Source of the DNA: Actinomycetota bacterium
GTDB lineage: Bacteria > Actinomycetota > Actinomycetes > S36-B12
Length of the DNA: 64,000 nt
Assembly: GCA_016870195.1 (NCBI GenBank)
Contig: VGCC01000002.1
Span: 62,001 to 126,000 of the forward strand
Direction of reading: 5' to 3'
The notes beneath the pieces were generated by a model. It saw only the letters and a program-made list of their open reading frames with translations. It made no database searches and was not told where the DNA came from. Shown here one piece after another: positions 56,206-64,000 of this stretch. The position numbers were made by a program, and so were the translations under genes. The stretch's first letter is position 1. The number at the start of each line of letters is the position of its first letter.

Positions 56206-56211
56206 CATCGC

Positions 56212-57660
56212 GTGGCTTCGACCGAATCACTGACGCGGAGCACTGATCGGCGTACCTACGTGGTGCGCACCTACGGCTGCCAGATGAACGTCCATGATTC
56301 CGAACGCCTGGCGGGCCTCCTGGAGACAGCGGGGTATCGGGCGGTCTCAACGGACCAGGAGGCGGACGTCATCGTCTTCAACACGTGCGCGGTGCGGGAG
56401 AACGCGGATAACCGTCTGTATGGGAATCTTTCCCATCTCGTCCCACTCAAAGAGTCACGGCCCGGTCTGCAAATCGCTGTGGGAGGGTGCCTGGCGCAGA
56501 AGGATCGCGGGGAGATCCTGGAGCGCGCGCCATGGGTGGACGTAGTTTTCGGGACCCATAATGTGGCGTCGCTCCCCATCCTCTTGGAGCGTGCGCGAAT
56601 ACACGAGGAAGCCCAACTCGAGATCCTCGAGTCGCTGGATGTTTTTCCCTCCACGCTCCCGAGCCGGCGAGACTCCGCCCACTCGGCGTGGGTCGCGATT
56701 AGTGTCGGGTGCAACAACACGTGCACGTTCTGCATCGTTCCCACGTTGCGGGGCCGGGAGAAGGACAGACGCCCGGGTGAGATCCTCGCCGAAATCTCGG
56801 CTCTGGTCGACGACGGCGTCGTCGAAGTGACGCTGCTCGGGCAAAATGTGAATGCGTACGGCGTTGAGTTCGGCGACCCGTCGGCATTCGCCAGTCTCCT
56901 CCGCGCGTGCGGCTCTATCGAGGGATTGGAGCGCGTCCGTTTCACGAGTCCACATCCCCGGGACTTCACCGACGACGTGATCGCCGCGATGGCGGAGACG
57001 CCCTGCGTGATGCCTGCTTTGCACATGCCGCTGCAGTCGGGATCTGATCGCGTCCTCCGCGAGATGCGCCGCTCCTACCGTGCTGAGCGATTCCTCGGGA
57101 TTGTCGACCGTGTGCGATCGGCGATGCCCGACGCTGCGATCACCACAGACATCATCGTGGGGTTTCCCGGCGAGACGGAAGAGGATTTCCAGGCCACCAT
57201 CGATGTGGTGCGCGCCGCTCGCTTCTCGAGCGCATTCACCTTCCAGTATTCGAAGCGACCGGGCACGCCTGCGGCGGAGCTGCCGAACCAGGTCTCCGCC
57301 GACGTTGTGTCCGAGAGGTACTCACGCCTTGTCGAGACCGTCAACGAGATCGCCTGGACAGCGAACCGCGCCCTGATCGGTAGAACCGTCGAGGTGCTCG
57401 TCGCACGCCACGAGGGTCGCAAGGATGGGACCACCGAGCGCGTCTCCGGCCGAGCCGCCGACAACCGACTCGTCCATGTGCGCGTCCCCGAGGGTGAGGA
57501 GCCCCCGGGTCCGGGGGACTTCGTCACGGCACGGGTCACCTACGCGGCACCCCATCACCTCATTGCCGATGACTGGGGTGGGGCGCGGCGGCGGAACCGC
57601 GAGCAGGAGCCCGCACGCGGTGTAGCACTCGGCTTGCCCACCGTTCCCGGCCGCACGTGA
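56212..57660 (+). CDS. miaB: tRNA-2-methylthio-N6-dimethylallyladenosine synthase MiaB
   Basis: A 482-residue radical-SAM methylthiotransferase acting on i6A37 of tRNA. MTTase domain cysteines are in [24 protein letters not shown] and [11 protein letters not shown]. The radical [11 protein letters not shown] is at 167-174. [31 protein letters not shown] and [14 protein letters not shown] are MiaB-type, and a TRAM domain ends around [14 protein letters not shown]. It works after MiaA, whose gene overlaps the stop (GTGA). Confidence 0.97.
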   Translation: MASTESLTRSTDRRTYVVRTYGCQMNVHDSERLAGLLETAGYRAVSTDQEADVIVFNTCAVRENADNRLYGNLSHLVPLKESRPGLQIAVGGCLAQKDRGEILERAPWVDVVFGTHNVASLPILLERARIHEEAQLEILESLDVFPSTLPSRRDSAHSAWVAISVGCNNTCTFCIVPTLRGREKDRRPGEILAEISALVDDGVVEVTLLGQNVNAYGVEFGDPSAFASLLRACGSIEGLERVRFTSPHPRDFTDDVIAAMAETPCVMPALHMPLQSGSDRVLREMRRSYRAERFLGIVDRVRSAMPDAAITTDIIVGFPGETEEDFQATIDVVRAARFSSAFTFQYSKRPGTPAAELPNQVSADVVSERYSRLVETVNEIAWTANRALIGRTVEVLVARHEGRKDGTTERVSGRAADNRLVHVRVPEGEEPPGPGDFVTARVTYAAPHHLIADDWGGARRRNREQEPARGVALGLPTVPGRT

Positions 57661-58562
57661 CCCCACGTGTCCTGGCCATTGTGGGCCCCACAGCAGCGGG
57701 GAAGACCCGACTCGCGATCGAGGTGGCCACGCGCGTGGGCGGGGAGGTGATCAGTCTCGACTCGATGCAGGCTTATCAAGGAATGAACATCGGCACCGCA
57801 ACCCCGTCGATGGAGGAGCGTGCTGGGGTTGCGCACCACATGTTCGACGTATGGCCCATCTCGCACCCGCTCACGGTCGTCGAGTTCCGGGACGCCGCTC
57901 GGGCGGCAATCGAGGATGTGTGGGGGAGGGGCGGGGTACCGATCGCGGTGGGTGGCAGCGGACTCTACGTCCGGGTGGTTTTGGAGAACTTGGACCCGCC
58001 CGGCACGGACACCGACGTCCGTGCGGCCCTCGAGGACCGTCTCGCCGAGAGTGGCCCACGGGCGCTGCACGAGGAGCTCGGACGCATCGATCCTGCCGCG
58101 GCGGCCGTGATAAACCCCATGAACGGACGCCGGATTGTGCGAGCTCTGGAAGTGAATGCCATTACGGGTGGTCCGTTCCAGGCGAATCTCCCAGAGCCAC
58201 ACGATCGGTATCGGACTACTCGCGTGGGGATCGCAATCGACCGCACATCACTCGATGCGCGGATCGAGGCGCGCGTGGACGACATGTGGCGTCGAGGAAT
58301 GGTCGATGAGGTGCGGAGCCTCCTGGCACAGGGCCTCGCAGAGGCACCCACCGCGCGAGCGGCACTTGGCTATGGACCCGTGATGGACTCCCTCGCAGGT
58401 GAGATCAGCGAGGAGCAGGCGCGCATGCAGACCTCGGCGGATACGAAGAAGTTCGCTCGACGTCAACAGCGATGGTTCGCTGCGGACTCACGCATTCACT
58501 GGGTGGAGTTCGACGAGTCATCCCTCGTGGACGATGTGGTGTCGGTGGCGACTCGGACGTAA
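57657..58562 (+). CDS. miaA: tRNA dimethylallyltransferase MiaA
   Basis: A 301-residue enzyme adding a dimethylallyl group to A37 of tRNA. P-loop GPTAAGKT (10-17), [20 protein letters not shown] (substrate Asp), [22 protein letters not shown] and RRIVRALEV are diagnostic; FARRQQRWF near the end contacts tRNA. It provides the substrate for MiaB. The 3' end overlaps the convergent deacetylase gene by 67 bases. Confidence 0.96.
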   Translation: MTPRVLAIVGPTAAGKTRLAIEVATRVGGEVISLDSMQAYQGMNIGTATPSMEERAGVAHHMFDVWPISHPLTVVEFRDAARAAIEDVWGRGGVPIAVGGSGLYVRVVLENLDPPGTDTDVRAALEDRLAESGPRALHEELGRIDPAAAAVINPMNGRRIVRALEVNAITGGPFQANLPEPHDRYRTTRVGIAIDRTSLDARIEARVDDMWRRGMVDEVRSLLAQGLAEAPTARAALGYGPVMDSLAGEISEEQARMQTSADTKKFARRQQRWFAADSRIHWVEFDESSLVDDVVSVATRT

Positions 58563-59296
58563 TACTCCGTACCCAGGAGAAGGCGCGCGACCGGCCGAGG
58601 CAGCCTCCCCAGAACACCGACAGTTCGCATTCCGGAATCGGACACCGACTGGGATGCATGGGCCCGGAGCGCGGCGAGCTTTGCATCGAGGAATCGACGC
58701 ACATCCACGCGATGGGTGATGTGGGCGCGGGGAGTCCACGCGGAGTTGAACTCGCGTGGATCAAAGCTGGAGGGAGTGATTCGGAGTCGTGCGGCAGTGT
58801 GGACAGCCCACACGATGGGTTCTCGCGGCAGTGTCGATTCGTACAGGTGCGGTCGCCGCACGCAGAGCTGCATCGCTGTGCGCACCGATCGGTGTACATG
58901 CACATGGTCAGGGTGTCCGTAGCCTCCTGTCGGGTCGTAGCCGACGATGACGTCCGCCCCTTCCTCATCGATGATGGATGCAATGGATCGCCCGATCGTG
59001 AAGCATCCCGTGTTAACGAAGGCGTCGGGGACGTCACCGGAGAGTCCGGAATCCGCGTAACCGAGGTGAACAACGCGGGACACCCCCAGCACATCCGCCG
59101 ACGCCTGCAACTCCCGAGCCCGATGCGTGACCAGGTCCTGAGTCATGTCCGATGCGGTGAGCCCCGCGGCGCCATCCGTGGCCATGACCAGGACGACCCG
59201 GTGACCCTCGGACACCGCTCGGGCCATCGTTCCCGCGGTGAGGAGCGCCTCGTCGTCGGGATGGGCGTGGACGAAGATCAGGGTCCGAGGGGGCAC
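58496..59296 (-). CDS. PIG-L family deacetylase
   Basis: A 266-residue (from the chosen start) zinc-dependent N-acetylglucosaminyl-type deacetylase. The metal motif HAHPDDE (10-16) is followed by TAGTMARAVSEGHRVVLVMA and ATDGAAGLT, and the third ligand lies in GYGHPDHVHVHR. The fold is shared with MshB, BshB and teicoplanin deacetylases. GTG at 59296 is preferred: CAGAAT lies six bases upstream on its strand. ATG at 59338, which would add 14 residues and reach within three bases of the divergent gene, is the alternative. The partner gene is a GT4 glycosyltransferase, suggesting a shared glycoconjugate. Confidence 0.87.
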   Translation of the reverse strand: MPPRTLIFVHAHPDDEALLTAGTMARAVSEGHRVVLVMATDGAAGLTASDMTQDLVTHRARELQASADVLGVSRVVHLGYADSGLSGDVPDAFVNTGCFTIGRSIASIIDEEGADVIVGYDPTGGYGHPDHVHVHRSVRTAMQLCVRRPHLYESTLPREPIVWAVHTAARLRITPSSFDPREFNSAWTPRAHITHRVDVRRFLDAKLAALRAHASQSVSDSGMRTVGVLGRLPRPVARLLLGTEYYVRVATDTTSSTRDDSSNSTQ

Positions 59297-59329
59297 TGCC
59301 ACATTCTGTAGCAGTGTGCGGGAGTGCCG

Positions 59330-59335
59330 TACGGT
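59330..59335 (+). promoter_or_regulatory. -10 box, leaderless start of the glycosyltransferase gene
   Basis: TACGGT six bases before the GTG at 59342. Confidence 0.55.
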
Positions 59336-59341
59336 CATCCC

Positions 59342-60442
59342 GTGCGGATCGTCCACATCAGCGACTGTTTCGCACCCCGCACCGGTGGGATGGAGACGCA
59401 GGTGCGCGCCTTGGCGACCGAACAGGTGAAGGCCGGCCACCAGGTCACCGTCCTCACGGCGACCCCGGGTTCATCAACGAGCCACGTCGACGACGGCGTC
59501 GGGGTTGTCCGACTGACGGTGCGGACCCCGGGAGACCTCCCCATCCATCCGAGGACGCGCACGGTGGTCACGGCGTCGCTGGCGGAGATGTCGCCCGATG
59601 TGGTCCATGTGCATGTGGGCGAGGTCTCGCCCTTCGCCTGGGGGGGCATCAGAGCCGTTTGCGGACTGGGACTCCCGCGCGTCGTCACCGTGCACAGCGT
59701 GTGGAGTCCGGTCATGCGTAGGTTGGTGGCCCCCATGGCACGGAGGTGGGCCCGGCCTCCCACGGTGGTGTCTGCGGTCAGCGTCATGGCCGCTGACCGT
59801 GTCGGGTTCGCGCTCGCGGTGAACGTCCATGTACTGCCCAATGGGATCGACGCCTCGGTGTGGGGTCCCGAGCCGCCGTTAGCCCATACCGGAGTTCGAT
59901 TTGTTGCAGTTCAGCGTCTGGCGCCGAGGAAGCGGACAGGGGCGCTCGTGCGCGCGTTCGCTGCGGCATCCACCGGATATCCGGACATGCATCTGGTCAT
60001 CATTGGTGACGGACCGGCACGCAGATCGTTGGAGCGCCGGGTCGCGTCCTGGGGTCGCGCCGAGGCGATTACCTTTCTTGGGCGAGTCACACCCGAGTCG
60101 ATCCGTGAGACCTTCCGCTCGAGTGACACGTTCGTGCAGGCGAGTCGACGTGAGTCGTTTGGGATCGCCGCTCTCGAGGCTCGTGCCTCGGGACTTCCGG
60201 TGATCGCGTACGGCGAATCGGGGACCGCGGATTTCATCAGCCATGGGGTCGATGGCTTACTGGTGGACGATGACGCGGGGCTGGCACGGGCGATAGGCGA
60301 CATGGGACGGGACTCCGTGCTCAGGTCCCGTCTGACCTCGAATGCCAGGGGAAAACCAGTCGAGCACGCGTGGGACCAGGTCATCCCCGCTGTGGACGAG
60401 CTCTACGAGAGGGCCGTCACCGCGATTAGGCTCCCCAGGTGA
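59342..60442 (+). CDS. GT4-family glycosyltransferase
   Basis: A 366-residue GT-B enzyme. The N-terminal RIVHISDCFAPRTGGMETQV is the usual start of GT4 proteins with the GG acceptor loop. The C-terminal nucleotide-sugar domain shows VQRLAPRKRTGALVRAFAAA, HLVIIGDGPARRSLERR and the EX7E-type block SRRESFGIAALEARASGLPV. The sugar and acceptor are unknown. Divergent from the PIG-L deacetylase; GT4 plus PIG-L is the combination that opens mycothiol and bacillithiol synthesis. The stop overlaps the dapF GTG. Confidence 0.87.
   Translation: MRIVHISDCFAPRTGGMETQVRALATEQVKAGHQVTVLTATPGSSTSHVDDGVGVVRLTVRTPGDLPIHPRTRTVVTASLAEMSPDVVHVHVGEVSPFAWGGIRAVCGLGLPRVVTVHSVWSPVMRRLVAPMARRWARPPTVVSAVSVMAADRVGFALAVNVHVLPNGIDASVWGPEPPLAHTGVRFVAVQRLAPRKRTGALVRAFAAASTGYPDMHLVIIGDGPARRSLERRVASWGRAEAITFLGRVTPESIRETFRSSDTFVQASRRESFGIAALEARASGLPVIAYGESGTADFISHGVDGLLVDDDAGLARAIGDMGRDSVLRSRLTSNARGKPVEHAWDQVIPAVDELYERAVTAIRLPR
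60427..60432 (+). promoter_or_regulatory. -10 box, leaderless start of dapF
   Basis: TAGGCT six bases before the GTG at 60439, inside the end of the glycosyltransferase gene. Confidence 0.6.
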
Positions 60443-61263
60443 GTGTGATCCTCCCGTTCGTGAAGGGCCACGGCACACATAACGACTTCATCGTGCTCCT
60501 CGATCCAGACAACAACGCCGATCTCACTCCCGAACAGGTGCGGTGGCTGTGCGCCCGTCATTCCGGGCTTGGTGCCGATGGCGTCCTTCGGGTCGTCGAG
60601 ACGCAGTCGTATGCCGCAGGGCGTGACGTCTGTCCGGGTGCGCGCTACTTCATGGACTATCGGAACGCCGACGGTACGACGGCGGAGATGTGCGGAAACG
60701 GCATCCGGGTGTTCGCCCATGTTCTTGTCAGGCGCGGTTGGGAGACCAACGACACGTTCGCCATCGGGACCCGAGGGGGGTGTATGGAGGTCACGCAGCT
60801 GGGATCGGATAGGTACGCGGTACATCTGCCCGCGTCTGCCGATCCCTTCGGAGACGGCTTCGATGTCGTTGTTGCCGATTCCACCTGGCGGGGAGTCGGC
60901 GTGCTGGTGCCGAATCCCCATGTCGTCGCACTGGTCGTGGATCTCGAAGCCCTCGGACCCCTACGTGAAGCCCCACGGCTCGACCCGTCGCCGTCCGAGG
61001 GGGCGAATGTGGAGTTCGTGGAGTTGCGTGCCCCGGGTCGGATCGCGATGCGGGTGCACGAGCGGGGGGTGGGCGAGACCCAGTCCTGCGGGACGGGCGC
61101 GTGCGCCGCTGCCTGGGTGGCCCGGCTGCGCGAGCCAGCACGGAGCGAGTGGATCGTCGAAGTCCCGGGCGGCCACCTCGAGGTGATGATTCACGGAGAC
61201 GATTCCTTCACCCTGATCGGACCCGCCGAGATCGTCGCGGAGGGGGTTGTGACGATTCCGTGA
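60439..61263 (+). CDS. dapF: Diaminopimelate epimerase
   Basis: A 274-residue cofactor-independent epimerase making meso-diaminopimelate. The two catalytic cysteines are Cys85 in AEMCGNGIRVFAH and Cys217 in TQSCGTGACAAAW. GHGTHNDFIVLLD at the start contacts substrate, and SGLGADGVLRV is conserved. It overlaps the glycosyltransferase stop and the hflX start (GTGA on both sides). Confidence 0.96.
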   Translation: MSVILPFVKGHGTHNDFIVLLDPDNNADLTPEQVRWLCARHSGLGADGVLRVVETQSYAAGRDVCPGARYFMDYRNADGTTAEMCGNGIRVFAHVLVRRGWETNDTFAIGTRGGCMEVTQLGSDRYAVHLPASADPFGDGFDVVVADSTWRGVGVLVPNPHVVALVVDLEALGPLREAPRLDPSPSEGANVEFVELRAPGRIAMRVHERGVGETQSCGTGACAAAWVARLREPARSEWIVEVPGGHLEVMIHGDDSFTLIGPAEIVAEGVVTIP

Positions 61264-62630
61264 CTGCCGGCGAATTCGATCTCGAGGATCGCAGTGCGCT
61301 GCGACGTGTGTCCGGGCTCTCCACCGAGATCGAGGATGTCCGGGAAGTCGAGTATCGACAAGTTCGCCTCGAGCGCGTGATCCTGGCGGGGGTCTGGACA
61401 TCCGGGACGCTGGCGCAGGCCGAGCGCGCAATGCGCGAGTTGGCCGCGCTCGCGGAGACGGCTGGCTCCATAGTGGTGGATGGCGTCATCCAACGTCGTG
61501 ACTCCCCGGACCCGGCCACGTACCTGGGCTCGGGCAAGGCGGTGGCACTCCGCGACCTCGTTCGAACGTGCGGCGCCGACACCGTGATCTGCGACGGCGA
61601 GTTGAGTCCTGGTCAACTTCGTCAATTAGAAGACATCGTCAAGGTGAAGGTCGTGGATCGCACGTGGCTGATCCTCGACATCTTCGCGCAGCATGCCCGG
61701 AGTCGTGAAGGCAAGGCGCAGGTATCGCTGGCTCAGATGCAATACCTGCTCCCGAGGCTTCGTGGTTGGGGTGAGTCCCTGTCTCGACAGGCGGGTGGCC
61801 GTGCGGGCGGTGCATCCGGAGGGGTAGGAACCCGAGGGCCAGGTGAGACCAAGATCGAAACCGATCGCCGCCGGATCCGGTCTCGCATGGCCAAGCTCCG
61901 CGCCAGCCTGCGAGACATGGACACTGCGCGGGACACACAGCGATCAGCACGTTTCCGATCGAGTGTCGCCTCCGTCGCCGTCGCCGGTTACACCAATGCC
62001 GGCAAATCGAGCCTTCTCAATCGATTAACGAACGCGGGTGTGCTGGTTCAGGACGCCCTCTTCGCCACCCTCGAACCAACGGTGCGCAAGGCACGGACAC
62101 CTGGTGGCCGGGAATTCACGCTGACCGACACGGTCGGGTTCATCCGCCACCTACCCCACGACCTGGTTGAGGCATTCCGATCCACCCTCGAGGAGATTCG
62201 CGAGGCCGACCTCATCCTCCATGTCGTGGACGGCTCGGACGAGGCGCCCTGGGAGCAAATCGCGGCCGTCCGGGCCGTACTCGGAGACCTGGGCGCGGCG
62301 GAGGTCCCGGAACTAGTCGTGATCAACAAGGCCGATATCGCCGATGCAGAGACGCTCGCGGAGCTCTCACGGCGCGAGCCCGATGCGGTGACCGTGTCGG
62401 CGCAGACGGGCCTGGGGATCTCGGCGCTCGAGTTCCGCGTCGAGGAGTTGCTGCCGCGCAGGTGGGTTCCCGTCGACCTGGTGATTCCCTTCGATCGTGG
62501 TGAACTCATCTCCCGCCTGCATGCGTCGGGCCGCGTCGACTCAGTCGAATACCGGGACGACGGAACCCATGTGATCGGTCAGGCGCCGAAAGACCTGGCG
62601 TCCGCTCTGCGGGAAGCGAGCCGTGCCTGA
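61260..62630 (+). CDS. hflX: GTPase HflX
   Basis: A 456-residue ribosome-associated GTPase that can split stalled 70S ribosomes. The N-terminal HflX domain contains YLGSGKAVALRDLV and DGELSPGQLRQLED. The linker RGPGETKIETDRRRI is the family hallmark. The G domain has G1 GYTNAGKSS (243-251), DTVGFIRHLPHDLVEAFRST and NKAD. GTG at 61260 overlaps the dapF stop. The place after dapF is the actinobacterial norm. Confidence 0.96.
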   Translation: MTAGEFDLEDRSALRRVSGLSTEIEDVREVEYRQVRLERVILAGVWTSGTLAQAERAMRELAALAETAGSIVVDGVIQRRDSPDPATYLGSGKAVALRDLVRTCGADTVICDGELSPGQLRQLEDIVKVKVVDRTWLILDIFAQHARSREGKAQVSLAQMQYLLPRLRGWGESLSRQAGGRAGGASGGVGTRGPGETKIETDRRRIRSRMAKLRASLRDMDTARDTQRSARFRSSVASVAVAGYTNAGKSSLLNRLTNAGVLVQDALFATLEPTVRKARTPGGREFTLTDTVGFIRHLPHDLVEAFRSTLEEIREADLILHVVDGSDEAPWEQIAAVRAVLGDLGAAEVPELVVINKADIADAETLAELSRREPDAVTVSAQTGLGISALEFRVEELLPRRWVPVDLVIPFDRGELISRLHASGRVDSVEYRDDGTHVIGQAPKDLASALREASRA

Positions 62631-64000
62631 CGAGGCAGTCGAGGCGCTTCGAGTGGTCGTGGGCGATCTCGGCGGTGATGTTCGCGAGGGCCAGGAGGCC
62701 ATGGCTGGCGCTATCGAAGAGGCCATCCAGAGCGGCAGATCACTGGTGGTGCAGGCCGGCACGGGGACAGGTAAGTCGTTCGGGTACCTGGTGCCCGCAG
62801 TCCTCGCGGCCCGGGACGCGGGAGCGCGTGTGGTGATCGCGACCTCCACTCTCGGCCTCCAGCGACAGCTCTCGGAGAGGGATCTCCCGCGCGTTCTTGA
62901 GAGCCTGAAGGCGACGGATCAGGTTGACGCGGCGGTCTTGAAGGGTCGCCAGAACTACGTCTGTCTGAATCGGCTACGCGTCGATACCCCAGATGACGAA
63001 GACACCCTTTTCGGCATCGAGACTGGACGTCTTGCACAGCAGGTGCGGGATGTGCGCGCCTGGGCTGAGGTGACCACCACCGGTGACCGCGACGACTTCC
63101 CCGAGGACGTTGATGCGCGCGTCTGGCGGTCCCTATCGGTCACATCGCGAGAATGCGTCGGGGAGAGTAGGTGCGTTTACGCAGCGGAGTGCTTTTCGGC
63201 GCGACGACGCGCCGATGCCATGGGCGCGGACATCGTGATCACGAATCACGCGCTGGTTGCGATCAACACGACTGGGGAATCCCAGGTGTTGCCCGCGCAC
63301 GATGTCCTCATCCTTGACGAGGCACATGATTTCGTAGATCGGGTGACGTCCGCAATCGCCGTGGAGTTGGACACGTCAGCGGTCCGGCGCGTGCTCGGGA
63401 GGCTCGGACGTCGTGTTGAGGATGAGCTAAGTGTGCGGGCCAATGAGGCGTTAGCCGCACTTACGCAGGCTCTTGCGGCGCATTCCACGGGTCGACTTCG
63501 CGTACTGCCAGCCGACCTACTTCTCGCACTCACCCTGATACGTGACGTTGGCCATTCCATTCTCACAGCGCTCACCACCGTGGATTCCGTGGATTCCGTG
63601 ACCGACTCTCGAGTCCGCGCAGGTGTGGAGGAGTTCCACGCGGCGGCCGCCCGGGTCCTCGCGATCGGTGATGACGATGTGATGTGGGTCGATGGGAGCG
63701 GCGCCGAGTACGCGCTGCATGTCGCTCCCTTGGATATCGGGGATGTGGTCCGAGAGGCACTGCCGGACAGCACGATCGCGACGAGCGCCACCTTGGTCGT
63801 CGGAAACGATGACGAACGGACGGTGGCAAGCCTCGGCCTGCCGGAGGGAACGGTGGTTCTTGACGTGGGAAGTCCCTTTGACTTCGCACAGCAGGGGATG
63901 CTGTACGTGGCCCGGGACCTTCCGGCCCCGGACCGCGAGGGCATCGCGATGGAGGCACTGGACGAGTTGGCCGATCTGATTGCGGCCGCAGGAGGGCGTG
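62623..64000 (+). CDS. DinG/XPD-like DNA helicase (3' end outside window)
   Basis: The first 459 codons of a superfamily 2 helicase. Walker A AGTGTGKS (about 45-52), QRQLSERDLPRVLE (motif Ia region), DEAH (232-235) and ATSATLVVG (motif III) are visible. Cys114, 178, 184 and 190, the last three in ECVGESRCVYAAEC, are spaced like the 4Fe-4S cluster of XPD/DinG helicases. Such enzymes unwind damaged DNA, R-loops or G-quadruplexes 5'-3'. GTG at 62623 overlaps hflX by eight bases. The frame is open to base 64000. Confidence 0.9.
   Translation, partial: MPDEAVEALRVVVGDLGGDVREGQEAMAGAIEEAIQSGRSLVVQAGTGTGKSFGYLVPAVLAARDAGARVVIATSTLGLQRQLSERDLPRVLESLKATDQVDAAVLKGRQNYVCLNRLRVDTPDDEDTLFGIETGRLAQQVRDVRAWAEVTTTGDRDDFPEDVDARVWRSLSVTSRECVGESRCVYAAECFSARRRADAMGADIVITNHALVAINTTGESQVLPAHDVLILDEAHDFVDRVTSAIAVELDTSAVRRVLGRLGRRVEDELSVRANEALAALTQALAAHSTGRLRVLPADLLLALTLIRDVGHSILTALTTVDSVDSVTDSRVRAGVEEFHAAAARVLAIGDDDVMWVDGSGAEYALHVAPLDIGDVVREALPDSTIATSATLVVGNDDERTVASLGLPEGTVVLDVGSPFDFAQQGMLYVARDLPAPDREGIAMEALDELADLIAAAGGR

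Overview
The window is a compact, high-GC stretch of an actinobacterial (Actinomycetota) chromosome. Evidence is the heavy use of GTG starts, TANNNT -10 boxes placed directly in front of start codons, and a gene order typical of the phylum: dxr, site-2 protease, ispG, proS, rimP, nusA, ylxR, infB, rbfA, truB, ribF, rpsO, pnp, M16 peptidase, dapB, thyX, dapA, rnj, ftsK, rimO, pgsA, cinA, clgR, DUF3046, recA, recX, miaB, miaA, dapF, hflX. I cannot name the genus. No rRNA, tRNA, CRISPR array, insertion sequence or prophage was found.

Layout. 1-2.5 kb: the end of a Gfo/Idh/MocA oxidoreductase, a YciI-like protein and a cytochrome P450 with an unusual I-helix. 2.6-4.5 kb: two divergent decayed genes, a nitrilase-family amidohydrolase with two amber codons and no C-terminal half, and a MocR-type regulator with a stop and two frameshifts. 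4.5-15.5 kb: an intact polyamine module with an aminobutyraldehyde dehydrogenase, a PotD/A/B/C-type ABC importer, a PuuB-like FAD oxidoreductase, an agmatinase-family ureohydrolase, a GABA aminotransferase and a succinate-semialdehyde-type dehydrogenase. Together they could import polyamines and take agmatine or putrescine through 4-aminobutanal and GABA to succinate. The adjacent candidate regulator is broken.

15.5-24.4 kb: a two-gene hypothetical module, then isoprenoid genes dxr and ispG around a RIP metalloprotease, a GNAT protein, proS, a TauE/SafE permease and a convergent pair of ferritin-like exported proteins. 24.4-34 kb: the translation/RNA operon rimP-nusA-ylxR-infB-rbfA-truB, then ribF and rpsO-pnp. 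34-46.7 kb: M16 peptidase, dapB, a PH-domain protein, AzlCD, a GNAT, thyX, dapA, rnj, ftsK, a small RodZ-like HTH protein, rimO, pgsA, cinA and clgR.

46.9-52.2 kb: DUF3046, an accessory insert (sulfotransferase, MFS transporter, long-type argG), then recA with a LexA box and recX. 52.3-64 kb: an MMPL transporter, a Spo0M-like protein, a truncated extra copy of the start of miaB with a GNAT gene, intact miaB-miaA, a PIG-L deacetylase diverging from a GT4 glycosyltransferase, dapF, hflX and the start of a DinG/XPD-like helicase.

The most useful second-look items are: the very regular TANNNT-N6-start spacing at about 18 genes, which implies leaderless mRNAs; a chain of three ATGA-linked mini-ORFs and a perfect hairpin upstream of infB; the miaB 5' duplication; the P450 lacking the acid-alcohol pair; and the paired decay of the nitrilase and the MocR regulator. 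Intergenic gaps are short; none exceeds 300 bases.
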